This document shows, piece after piece, positions 7,715 to 14,527 of a DNA stretch of 17,329 bases (position 1 is the first letter of the stretch; each line of letters begins with the position of its first letter). The DNA lies in NCBI GenBank assembly GCA_964519365.1, contig CAZFHP010000031.1:1-17329 (forward strand), read 5' to 3'. A program made the translations under genes and the position numbers. This DNA comes from CAZFHP01 sp964519365. Lineage in GTDB: Bacteria; Babelota; Babeliae; Babelales; RVW-14. Below the pieces are notes generated by a model, which had not been told where the DNA came from, made no database searches, and saw only the letters and a list, made by a program, of their open reading frames with translations.

Positions 7715-9510
7715 ATGGCGAGGGGAGCTTGCCCCGGACTCTGATCCGGGGTCGAGATAGAAGGCATCGTATATGACGATTCGAGGACGGAAGGGTCACG
7801 AACTTTCTTTTTTAAACTCATAAGAGATTGCTTAAGCGTTTGTAAACGATCGCTTAACGTTATAAGCTTATTTTTAAGCACGACCAAAGATTTTCTTAGT
7901 CCAATTAATTTTCGCTTAAGCTTTGCCAATGGCTCCAATTGCTTCTTTAAAAAATCCCGTATTTTTTTTACATCAGTAATGACAAGCTTTGAAAGCTCTG
8001 ACTTAATCTTCGTATCAACAGCCTGATTAAATTCACCTAATCTTTTTTCTGTTAAACCAGACTTAAATTGTTTTAACTTTTGAGTAAAGACCGGCAACCG
8101 TAATCTCATTTGCTTTAATTCTTCATTTGATAGTTTTTGTACATCGGTATTATCCTCACAAAATTTTTTTATAACAGATAGGACCAGATAATAAAACTTT
8201 TTTTCAAGAAATTCTCTTCTTTTTTGCACCACCTCGCGATCGCTACTCTCAAAACGCTTAACAATCGTACTCGTTATTTTGTGAAACTCTTGAATACCCT
8301 CCTCGCCTAAAACATCTAGAAAAACGCCCAGAGCTTTTTCATTACCGATAGCTTTAACAAACAAACCAAGTGGTCCATATCCTCTTCTTTCCCCAATCCC
8401 AGACTGTGTTAAAAATCTTAATAATCCTTCTATCTCCCCACGATTTAACTTCTTTAAAAATTCAAAAGCTCCCGTTGTTTTATACTCAGAAGATCCCCTT
8501 AAGGCAAACTCAAAATAATCTCTCAAAAAAGCATCTTGCCAATTCTTTGAAAAACTTTTTGCGATAAACTTAAACGTTGGATGCTTTAACTCTGAATCAT
8601 TATTCCATGAATCAAAACAAAAAATTATTTTTTTACCTTCGACTTTGACTAAAGCCATAGAAATCCAATGTCCTATGCCAGTATATGAAGCCTTCTTCGT
8701 AAACACAACACCAAGAAACCCTTTTTTTTGCGATTTTAATTCGTTAATTTGATCATTTAAAGTTGTAATCTCTTCAAAATGTAATAGTGAAATCTCACCA
8801 GATTGAATAGGGTTTTTGAATGTATCTGCAGGCCATTTACTACAAATAAACGTCCGGGATAATTCATCTCTATCTAACATTACCGGTAAAAAACAAGGTT
8901 CTAATACCCCTACAAATTCGGTTTCTTCATCATGGTGATAAAAGTCACTTACAACGGCAAAATGTTGAATCAACAATCCCAATGATGTGTCTCGACTAGA
9001 ATGCGGCTTAACTTCTACTCGTTCTTTTTTTTTGCCAAGCTTTTCTTGCCATAAGTTCTGATATTTTTTCACAGCATTCTCTCGCGCTTTATCCTCTGGC
9101 ATTGCATCAAGTTGCGCCAGCTCTTTTTTTACGCGAGCAAAATTTCCTTCCCATTCTGCCCAGTAACGATCATATTCTGATTGTTCTGTTAATTTTGTTA
9201 AATTCAATTGTGTTGGGTCATCAACAAATTTTTTGGCCAAAAGAACGTTTTTCACTGCGTGATAGCCACAATAAGTAGCCCCTTGCGTTAGAACTTTTGG
9301 TTGATATGAGGGAACACCAAGAATCTTTATATTCCCGTCTGGAATAAGATTTATATACTGGGCAGGGCTTCCTGATTTTTCATCTAGCAAATCAACGATT
9401 TTTTGATAGTCCCCAGTTGCTGGATGCACAGAGTTCGTTATACACGATATAAAATACAAGAATAATGCTATTTTTAGATATCTGAACGCAAACACACGGA
9501 CTATGAACAT
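7651..9510 (-). CDS. Exported papain-order cysteine protease candidate (Josephin-like catalytic pattern) with coiled coil
   Basis: The start is ATG 9510, with GGGAGAG at 9515-9521 just upstream; a longer TTG start at 9573 lacks such a site. Residues ~10-28 are a hydrophobic signal or anchor segment. Q76, C81 (QGATYCGYHAVKNVLL), H281 (GHW) and D300 (CFDS) follow the Gln-Cys-His-Asp order of papain-fold peptidases. The spacing Q-x4-C-x2-H-x2-[KN]N recalls the Josephin deubiquitinase motif. Residues ~410-570 are charged and helical, with Leu/Lys coiled-coil character. The final ~49 residues are Ser/Pro-rich and come from the antisense of the paralogue 4 tail and a palindrome, so the native end was probably shorter. 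A host-directed deubiquitinase is inference; another C39- or papain-type peptidase or an inactive relative is possible. The gene is monocistronic and convergent to the paralogue cluster. Confidence 0.85.
   Translation of the reverse strand: MFIVRVFAFRYLKIALFLYFISCITNSVHPATGDYQKIVDLLDEKSGSPAQYINLIPDGNIKILGVPSYQPKVLTQGATYCGYHAVKNVLLAKKFVDDPTQLNLTKLTEQSEYDRYWAEWEGNFARVKKELAQLDAMPEDKARENAVKKYQNLWQEKLGKKKERVEVKPHSSRDTSLGLLIQHFAVVSDFYHHDEETEFVGVLEPCFLPVMLDRDELSRTFICSKWPADTFKNPIQSGEISLLHFEEITTLNDQINELKSQKKGFLGVVFTKKASYTGIGHWISMALVKVEGKKIIFCFDSWNNDSELKHPTFKFIAKSFSKNWQDAFLRDYFEFALRGSSEYKTTGAFEFLKKLNRGEIEGLLRFLTQSGIGERRGYGPLGLFVKAIGNEKALGVFLDVLGEEGIQEFHKITSTIVKRFESSDREVVQKRREFLEKKFYYLVLSVIKKFCEDNTDVQKLSNEELKQMRLRLPVFTQKLKQFKSGLTEKRLGEFNQAVDTKIKSELSKLVITDVKKIRDFLKKQLEPLAKLKRKLIGLRKSLVVLKNKLITLSDRLQTLKQSLMSLKKKVRDPSVLESSYTMPSISTPDQSPGQAPLAIYALESSKTTPSISMYPPPST
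7667..7795 (+). repeat. Duplicated C-module end flanking a palindromic element
   Basis: The end of paralogue 4 (EIEGVVFDDSRA, stop at 7712-7714) is repeated in the same frame at 7754-7792 as EIEGIVYDDSRT. The 39 bp between the copies contain an in-frame stop and a palindrome with arms CCCCGGA (7732-7738) and TCCGGGG (7745-7751). The second copy has no start and runs on into unrelated sequence, so it is a remnant, not a gene. Confidence 0.75.
7732..7751. repeat. Palindromic repeat, 7-bp arms
   Basis: CCCCGGA and TCCGGGG arms surround a 6-nt loop. Identical arms occur at 9807-9825, so this belongs to the dispersed palindrome family of this genome. It lies at the convergent end of two genes and could act as a transcript-end hairpin in either direction, but no T-run follows closely on the + strand. 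Confidence 0.65.
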
Positions 9511-9514
9511 ACGT

Positions 9515-9521
9515 CTCTCCC
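9515..9521 (-). promoter_or_regulatory. Ribosome binding site deciding the start of the cysteine protease candidate
   Basis: GGGAGAG on the minus strand precedes ATG 9510 by 4 nt (6 nt from the GGAG core). This selects the shorter form, which puts the hydrophobic signal segment at the N-terminus. Confidence 0.65.
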
Positions 9522-9583
9522 AACCTGATAACGATTTCGTACCGTTAATCACACATATTTTAAAGGCTATCAAAATATATGTG

Positions 9584-9611
9584 GCTATAACCAGAATTGC
9601 ATAAGATTCAA
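9584..9611 (-). promoter_or_regulatory. Weak promoter candidate for the cysteine protease gene
   Basis: On the minus strand, TTGAAT (9611-9606) and TATAGC (9589-9584) are separated by 16 bp and lie ~75 bp before the start codon. In AT-rich DNA such a match may be chance. Confidence 0.25.
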
Positions 9612-9700
9612 TTCATTCGCCCACTGCACAGTTATATACAAAAATGCTCTGTGGATAACCGCAACAAACTAATTTGAATTGTCGAATATTACAATGGATC

Positions 9701-9739
9701 CCGGCTCGATGGCCTTACCATTACCCACAAGTCTAGAAT
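9701..9739 (-). repeat. Outer inverted repeat, left copy
   Basis: Its reverse complement aligns to 10176-10215 with only a few mismatches across the ACTTGTGGG-containing arm. In the small palindromic core GGC-loop-GCC the 6-nt loop is in the opposite orientation. Confidence 0.75.
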
Positions 9740-9795
9740 GTGTCTCCTGATAGCGATATTAAGACTGTATAAAACAAAGAGACGCTTCAATTTTT

Positions 9796-9830
9796 TGTCA
9801 TCCTGCCCCCGGATCAAGTCCGGGGCGACA
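9796..9830. repeat. Palindromic repeat (GTCATCCTG type, GC-rich core)
   Basis: The stem is CCCCGGA (9807-9813) with TCCGGGG (9819-9825) around loop TCAAG. It begins TGTCATCCTG like the copy at 9910, and shares its arms with the palindrome at 7732-7751. This resembles the REP/MITE-like palindromes scattered in many bacterial genomes. Confidence 0.7.
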
Positions 9831-9908
9831 AAAGAATTTTAGATTTGTCCGGAGTTGCATTGTCAAATGTAAATGGTGTTTTGAAATGTATGTAATATTT
9901 TCGACCAA

Positions 9909-9944
9909 TTGTCATCCTGAACTTGTTTCAGGATCCATGCTCAC
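9909..9944 (+). repeat. Inner inverted repeat, left copy (36 bp)
   Basis: It is a perfect reverse complement of 10084-10119 over 36 bp. It contains an internal palindrome with 8-bp arms ATCCTGAA / TTCAGGAT around CTTGT. Confidence 0.9.
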
Positions 9945-10083
9945 ATCGTTGTATTTGCCTTGCAGAGGTTCTTTTTCCTAAAAAATGCAATAATGTTGAA
10001 AAACGAAATCAAACATGAAGATATTTTTACAAAAAAATTTTGGGAGCAGAAAGCAAAGCTCTCGATGTATAATTCTGGACAGC

Positions 10084-10119
10084 GTGAGCATGGATCCTGA
10101 AACAAGTTCAGGATGACAA
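10084..10119 (-). repeat. Inner inverted repeat, right copy (36 bp)
   Basis: It is the perfect inverted partner of 9909-9944. Bases 10098-10120 are also repeated directly at 52-74. The 139 bp between the two copies are AT-rich and hold no gene that I can see. Confidence 0.9.
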
Positions 10120-10175
10120 AAAATCAAAATGTTTCTTCGTGTTGCTTTCTTCTTAATTCGCTTGCCGATAAACAG

Positions 10176-10215
10176 ATTCCAGACTTGTGGGCAATGATAA
10201 GGCTCGATGGCCGGG
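10176..10215 (+). repeat. Outer inverted repeat, right copy
   Basis: It is partner to 9701-9739. It carries GGCTCGATGGCC followed by GGG, and lies ~45 bp beyond the stop codon of lon. Confidence 0.75.
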
Positions 10216-10261
10216 ATATAATTTTACCAACACTGGCAAGGGCTTTCTAAAATAACGTTAA

Positions 10262-12691
10262 TTATCGTTTCCTGCCCGGCTTTTTCTTCGCCGTCTTTTT
10301 CTTAGAAGCTTTTTTGGCTTTCTTTTTAGCCGCTTTTTTCTTGCGGCCAAACGGCGATGTTTCTAAAGCTTGTCTCAAGACTTCGTCCATCTCTTTGACG
10401 TACGTAATTTCAAGATTCTTATCAAGATCTTTTTCAAACTCTTTTACGTCTTTTTCGTTGGTATATGGCACAAGAACATGTGTTCTATCATAACGTGTTG
10501 ATGCAAGAAGTTTTTCTTTCAGGCCACCAATACTTAAAACACGCCCCTGAAGCGTTACTTCACCAGTCATAGCAACGTCAGTTTTTACTGGGATCTTAGT
10601 AAGGGCAGAAATAAGTGCTGTACAAATGGTTATACCTGCAGACGGGCCGTCTTTGGGTATCGCACCTTCTGGTATGTGAATATGAATATCAACGTCTGAA
10701 TAGAAATCTTCTTTCAAGCCAAGTTCTTTTGCGCGTGAACGCGTATAACTCATAGCTGCTTGAGCAGACTCTTGCATTACTTCACCAAGCTGTCCAGTTA
10801 ACGTTAACGCACCTTTGCCCTTAAGTATCGTTACTTCTATTTCAAGCACATCACCGCCAACTTCAGTCCATGCTAATCCCGTAGCAACACCCGGCTTATC
10901 AGTTTTTTGCAACTCTGTTCGTTTAAAAATCGGCGCGCCAAGCCATTTTTCAAGTAATTTACTCGTAATCTTAACAGACGCTTGTTTTTTATCTTTGAGT
11001 AACTCTTGAATACACTTGCGTAATAATTTTGCTAGCACACGCTCTAACTGTCGCACCCCGGCTTCTTTGGTGTATTCTTCTACTGCCTGCTCTAATACTT
11101 TGTCTGAAAGATCTATCTGTGATGATTTTAACGCATGTTCTTTAAGTAATTTTGGAAGCAAAAAGCTTTTGGCGATATCTATTTTTTCCTGATCTGTATA
11201 CCCAGACAAGTAAATCATTTCCATACGATCCAACAATGGATACGGAATACTATCAGCAACGTTGGCGGTCGTTATAAACATAACGTTAGAAATATCGTAG
11301 CCAATTTCTAGGAAATAATCTGAAAACTCTTTGTTTTGTTCTGGGTCTAACACTTCTAATAACGCTGAAGCAGGATCTCCACGGAAGTCCATGGACATTT
11401 TGTCTACTTCGTCAAGAATAATTAATGGGTTGATAACTTGAGCTTTTTTCATGGCTTGAACAATCTTACCCGGCATGGCACCAATATATGTTCGTCTGTG
11501 CCCACGAATCTCAGCTTCGTCTCGCATACCACCTAATGATATACGAACAAGCTTACGCCCAAGAGATTCTGCTACTGATTGTGCTAAAGACGTTTTACCC
11601 ACACCTGGCGGGCCAACAAGACAAATAATCGGCGAACGCTTGAGGGCGCTTTTTGCGTACTTACGCGCAGCTAAAAACTCGACTATCCGTTCTTTTGCTT
11701 TCTTCATGCTTGCATGAGAGTTATTTAAAATGTCTTCTGCTTGTTTTATACTTACTGTATCTTTGGTTGTCTTGTGCCAAGGCAAAGAAATTAGCCAATC
11801 AACATAATTCCTACTTACTGTCGCTTCAGGAGACGTCGGCTGCATTTGCTCAAGGCGTTTTATTTCGTATTCAACTTTTTCAAATGCTTCTTTGGACATT
11901 TTTGTTTTCTTGGCTTTTTTCAACAAGTCTGCTATTTCTTGCTGATAGTCTTCCCGCCCAAGTTCTCTTTGTATCGCACGCATCTGTTCAGTCAAATAAT
12001 AATCTTTCTGATGTTTTTCAACTTGGCTCTGAACGCGTTTTCTAATATTTTTTTCGGCTTTTAAAATTTCGATCTCGTTTTCGAGTAACGCTAAAACACG
12101 AACGGCACGCTTTTTGACATCAACCATCTCTAAAATCTTTTGTCGTTCTGCAACGTCTAGGTGCACCTGAACGGCAATGGTATCGGTTAAATAATCAAGG
12201 TCTTCTGGTCCTTTGAATAAGTTCAAAATATCACTTGATACTTTTTCATTCAGAAACACAAATTCTCTAAACAAATCAAAAAGGTTTCTCCACAGTGCAG
12301 TACAGTCAGGCGTCTTTTTTAACGGTTCTTGAGCTATATCCTCTGCCATTACACCAATAAAATCTTTGGTGCGAGCGACGGATACAACCTGAGACCGAGC
12401 CAACCCTTCTACCAAAATCTTTAACGTTCCATTATTCATACGCGCTACTTGAAGAATAACTGCCCGGCACCCTGTGTGAAAGAAATCATCAGCTGTCGGT
12501 TTTTCAACAGAAGGATCTTGCTGCGCAGTAACAAAAACTTGCTTATTTGCGTTCATAGCAAAATCGATAGCCTTTATCGAAATATCCCGGCCTACAACAA
12601 CGGGAATAATGCTTTTAGGCAGCGCAACTAAATTTTTTAACGGTAAAACGGGTAAAAAGACAGCATCGCTTGTTTTATAGCTCTGATTCAT
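10262..12691 (-). CDS. lon: ATP-dependent Lon protease with Lys-rich C-terminal tail
   Basis: Lon is a cytoplasmic homohexameric AAA+ protease that degrades misfolded and regulatory proteins. The N-terminal substrate-recognition (LAN) domain is at ~10-205, a helical linker at ~205-300, and the AAA+ module follows, with Walker A GPPGVGKT at 360-367, Walker B IILDEVD near 424-430 and the HRRTYIGAMPG segment near 398-408. The proteolytic domain shows the catalytic Ser684 in PKDGPSAG and Lys725 in GGLKEKLL. The usual bacterial enzyme is close to 780-800 residues; this one has 809 because residues 783-809 form a Lys/Ala-rich tail ending PGRKR. Start ATG 12691 has AGGGA about 12 nt upstream, a loose spacing. 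The gene is divergent from the NTT pair and appears monocistronic. No CIRCE-type heat-shock operator was seen upstream. Confidence 0.98.
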   Translation of the reverse strand: MNQSYKTSDAVFLPVLPLKNLVALPKSIIPVVVGRDISIKAIDFAMNANKQVFVTAQQDPSVEKPTADDFFHTGCRAVILQVARMNNGTLKILVEGLARSQVVSVARTKDFIGVMAEDIAQEPLKKTPDCTALWRNLFDLFREFVFLNEKVSSDILNLFKGPEDLDYLTDTIAVQVHLDVAERQKILEMVDVKKRAVRVLALLENEIEILKAEKNIRKRVQSQVEKHQKDYYLTEQMRAIQRELGREDYQQEIADLLKKAKKTKMSKEAFEKVEYEIKRLEQMQPTSPEATVSRNYVDWLISLPWHKTTKDTVSIKQAEDILNNSHASMKKAKERIVEFLAARKYAKSALKRSPIICLVGPPGVGKTSLAQSVAESLGRKLVRISLGGMRDEAEIRGHRRTYIGAMPGKIVQAMKKAQVINPLIILDEVDKMSMDFRGDPASALLEVLDPEQNKEFSDYFLEIGYDISNVMFITTANVADSIPYPLLDRMEMIYLSGYTDQEKIDIAKSFLLPKLLKEHALKSSQIDLSDKVLEQAVEEYTKEAGVRQLERVLAKLLRKCIQELLKDKKQASVKITSKLLEKWLGAPIFKRTELQKTDKPGVATGLAWTEVGGDVLEIEVTILKGKGALTLTGQLGEVMQESAQAAMSYTRSRAKELGLKEDFYSDVDIHIHIPEGAIPKDGPSAGITICTALISALTKIPVKTDVAMTGEVTLQGRVLSIGGLKEKLLASTRYDRTHVLVPYTNEKDVKEFEKDLDKNLEITYVKEMDEVLRQALETSPFGRKKKAAKKKAKKASKKKTAKKKPGRKR

Positions 12692-12783
12692 AGTGACAAA
12701 TGTCCCTGCTATTTATTTTTTACAAATTATTTTTTACAAAAATAAAATCTTATTACGGCTCTTAAGATAAACTATAGGGGCTT

Positions 12784-12812
12784 ATTTTACGTTAAATTAT
12801 TTTATTCTGCAA
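12784..12812 (-). promoter_or_regulatory. Promoter candidate for lon
   Basis: On the minus strand, TTGCAG (12812-12807) and TAAAAT (12789-12784) are spaced by 17 bp, about 95 bp before the lon start. The -10 matches consensus in 5 of 6 positions and the -35 in 3 of 6. Confidence 0.3.
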
Positions 12813-12856
12813 GGGAAAATGCAAAACCGCCATTTGCAAAAAAAACAGCGGATCAA

Positions 12857-12884
12857 TTGACCTTTCATCTTAGCGCCTTATACT
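12857..12884 (+). promoter_or_regulatory. Sigma70-type promoter for the NTT gene pair
   Basis: TTGACC (12857-12862) and TATACT (12879-12884), each 5 of 6 to consensus, are separated by 16 bp. The start of transcription would be near 12891, giving a leader of about 160 nt. Confidence 0.5.
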
Positions 12885-13054
12885 TAAAATAAATCATGTA
12901 AAAGGGACCAAAAGCAACGTAATAATTTAAAATTAGAGAGTACCTTATGTAGCGACGAAATACTTTGAAATATTTTTCTTTTAGAAATTTACCGATACAA
13001 ATACAAAATTTAGTTGTGTGAAATTATATTTTGCTCAAACCAAACGGGGTTATT

Positions 13055-14500
13055 ATGTTACGTAAGCTCTATGCACAAAGAAAAGCATTATGGAGCATTA
13101 AAAAAGAATATCGTCTTAAAGTATTTCTTCTTTCTCTGACATTTCTTCTTATGTCTGCATGTTTGGTCATCTGGAAACCACTCAAGTATTCTATTTTTGC
13201 TAAAATGGTTGGGCCAACATATGTTCCAATAGCAAAACTTTATTCCCTTACGTTTTTAATTCCATTAATTCTTCTTTATTCAAAGCTCGTCGACTGGCTT
13301 CGGCGGCACCACTTACTGTACTGCTTTACGATCGCTCATGGCATCGGAGGCTTAATCTTGTATTATTTTTTATCGCATCCGGTCTATGGCGTTGCCAATA
13401 CCCAAGTATCAACAAGTCGTTATGTCGGCTGGGCGTTTTATTTCTTCATGGAAAGCTTTGATGCATTCTTTTCAACAACGTTTTGGTCATTTGCTGACTC
13501 TGTAAACAACCCAAAAGATGCAAAAAATTATTACGGGTTCTTTGTTTCTGGGTCAAAAATAGGCGGCATTCTTTCTGCAGGAGCTCTTTATATTATTCTC
13601 AATCTTCTGTCTGTAAGCAACCAGGCACTATTCTTGCCACGAGCATTTTTGTTTGGGAGTTTCATGCTCTTTGCCGCAGCCATTTCGCTTTACTTTCTGG
13701 TTAAAAAAGTCCCGGAAAACGTTATGCACGGATATGAAGCTGTATATCAATTAGAAAAACACAAACCTAAAGAAAAAATGGGATTCATAGAGTCACTTAA
13801 AAGTGCATTTGATGGTTTATTTATTATGGTACGAAACCCATATGTCTTAGGAATTTTTTCGCTTGTAGTTTTTTACGAAATTATTGTTGCAATATTTGAC
13901 TATCTGGTCGTCTTACAAGCAAACGTTTCAAACCCGACAATCGGTTCTATGACGGCATTTTATGCACTTTACTATTTCATATTTAATCTTATTGGCCTTG
14001 TTATCTCTACGCTGGGCACAACACCAATACTCAGAATATTGGGCATACGCCTTTCACTTTTTATATTCCCATGTCTCTGCATGGTTATGCTTCTTATAAC
14101 GCTATTATTCCCAATAACCTGGGTTCTGTTTTGGGCGCTCATTGGCTTGAGAGCATTTAACTATGCCTTGAATCACCCAACCAAAGAAGTACTTTATATC
14201 CCAACAACAAAAGCAATAAAATTTAAAGCAAAAACATGGACCGACGCGTTTGGATCTCGTATTGCAAAAAGTTTTGGATCGATCTTTAACATGTCACTAA
14301 AAGGCATGTCCCATACATTTGCATTATTCTCAAGCATCATAGCCAGCTTGGGACTTACAAGCTGTTGGCTTGTTATTATTTATTTTCTTGGCAAAAAACT
14401 TCAAACGGCAATCGATAATAAACAAATTATTGGAGACACCTCATCTTCCAAACCTCCTAGGACAACAAATACCCCAGAAAAGTGTACTTTAAACGTCTAA
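13055..14500 (+). CDS. NTT-family nucleotide transporter (ATP/ADP antiporter-like), copy 1
   Basis: This is a predicted inner-membrane carrier of the TLC/NTT family. Energy parasites use such carriers to swap ADP for host ATP, or to import nucleotides. Start ATG 13055 has GGGG at 13046-13049; an in-frame TTG at 13031 would add eight residues but lacks a visible site. The 481-residue length and roughly a dozen hydrophobic segments fit the family. Family-like stretches are WKPLKYSIF (~40-48, with the conserved Lys), LLYSKL (~73-78) and NYALNHPTKEVLYIPT...KAKTWTDAFGSRIAKSFG (~369-408). In plant and chlamydial ATP/ADP carriers the first motif reads KD; here Asp is Tyr. Substrate therefore cannot be assigned: ATP/ADP exchange, other NTPs or NAD-type substrates are all possible. 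It is followed at 27 nt by a paralogue, probably co-transcribed. Confidence 0.88.
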   Translation: MLRKLYAQRKALWSIKKEYRLKVFLLSLTFLLMSACLVIWKPLKYSIFAKMVGPTYVPIAKLYSLTFLIPLILLYSKLVDWLRRHHLLYCFTIAHGIGGLILYYFLSHPVYGVANTQVSTSRYVGWAFYFFMESFDAFFSTTFWSFADSVNNPKDAKNYYGFFVSGSKIGGILSAGALYIILNLLSVSNQALFLPRAFLFGSFMLFAAAISLYFLVKKVPENVMHGYEAVYQLEKHKPKEKMGFIESLKSAFDGLFIMVRNPYVLGIFSLVVFYEIIVAIFDYLVVLQANVSNPTIGSMTAFYALYYFIFNLIGLVISTLGTTPILRILGIRLSLFIFPCLCMVMLLITLLFPITWVLFWALIGLRAFNYALNHPTKEVLYIPTTKAIKFKAKTWTDAFGSRIAKSFGSIFNMSLKGMSHTFALFSSIIASLGLTSCWLVIIYFLGKKLQTAIDNKQIIGDTSSSKPPRTTNTPEKCTLNV

Positions 14501-14527
14501 AATAACAAATCAATAAAAAGATAGAGT

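Larger units (their letters stand above)
9612..10261. other. Noncoding stretch carrying nested inverted palindromic repeats
   Basis: No credible gene lies between the protease candidate and the end of lon. Members of a palindromic repeat family occupy 9701-9739, 9796-9830, 9909-9944, 10084-10119 and 10176-10215, separated by unique AT-rich sequence. The outermost two are inverted relative to each other, as are the two at 9909 and 10084. A sequence matching the DnaA box (TTATCCACA on the minus strand) is at 9650-9658, but stands alone. No intrinsic terminator is visible after lon. Confidence 0.6.
12692..13054. other. Divergent intergenic region between lon and the NTT genes
   Basis: This 363-bp AT-rich stretch holds promoter candidates for both directions and no gene. 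The likely NTT leader downstream of the + strand promoter is ~160 nt, but I see no convincing structured element or riboswitch in it. Confidence 0.5.

Noticed and set aside
7732..7751. GC-rich palindrome as intrinsic terminator for the four-gene cluster
   Set aside because: No T-run follows on the + strand within the needed distance, and identical arms recur elsewhere as a dispersed repeat.
9511..9573. Longer N-terminus of the protease candidate from TTG 9573
   Set aside because: It lacks a ribosome binding site and would bury the signal segment; ATG 9510 has a good site.
9650..9658. Exact DnaA box (TTATCCACA on the minus strand), with a one-mismatch relative at 9721-9729
   Set aside because: Only one perfect box, no cluster, no dnaA or dnaN nearby; the second match is part of a repeated palindrome element. 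Not enough for an origin.
9945..10083. Core between the 36-bp inverted repeats as a possible small gene or RNA
   Set aside because: No open frame with a start site, and no stable structure or promoter that I could support.
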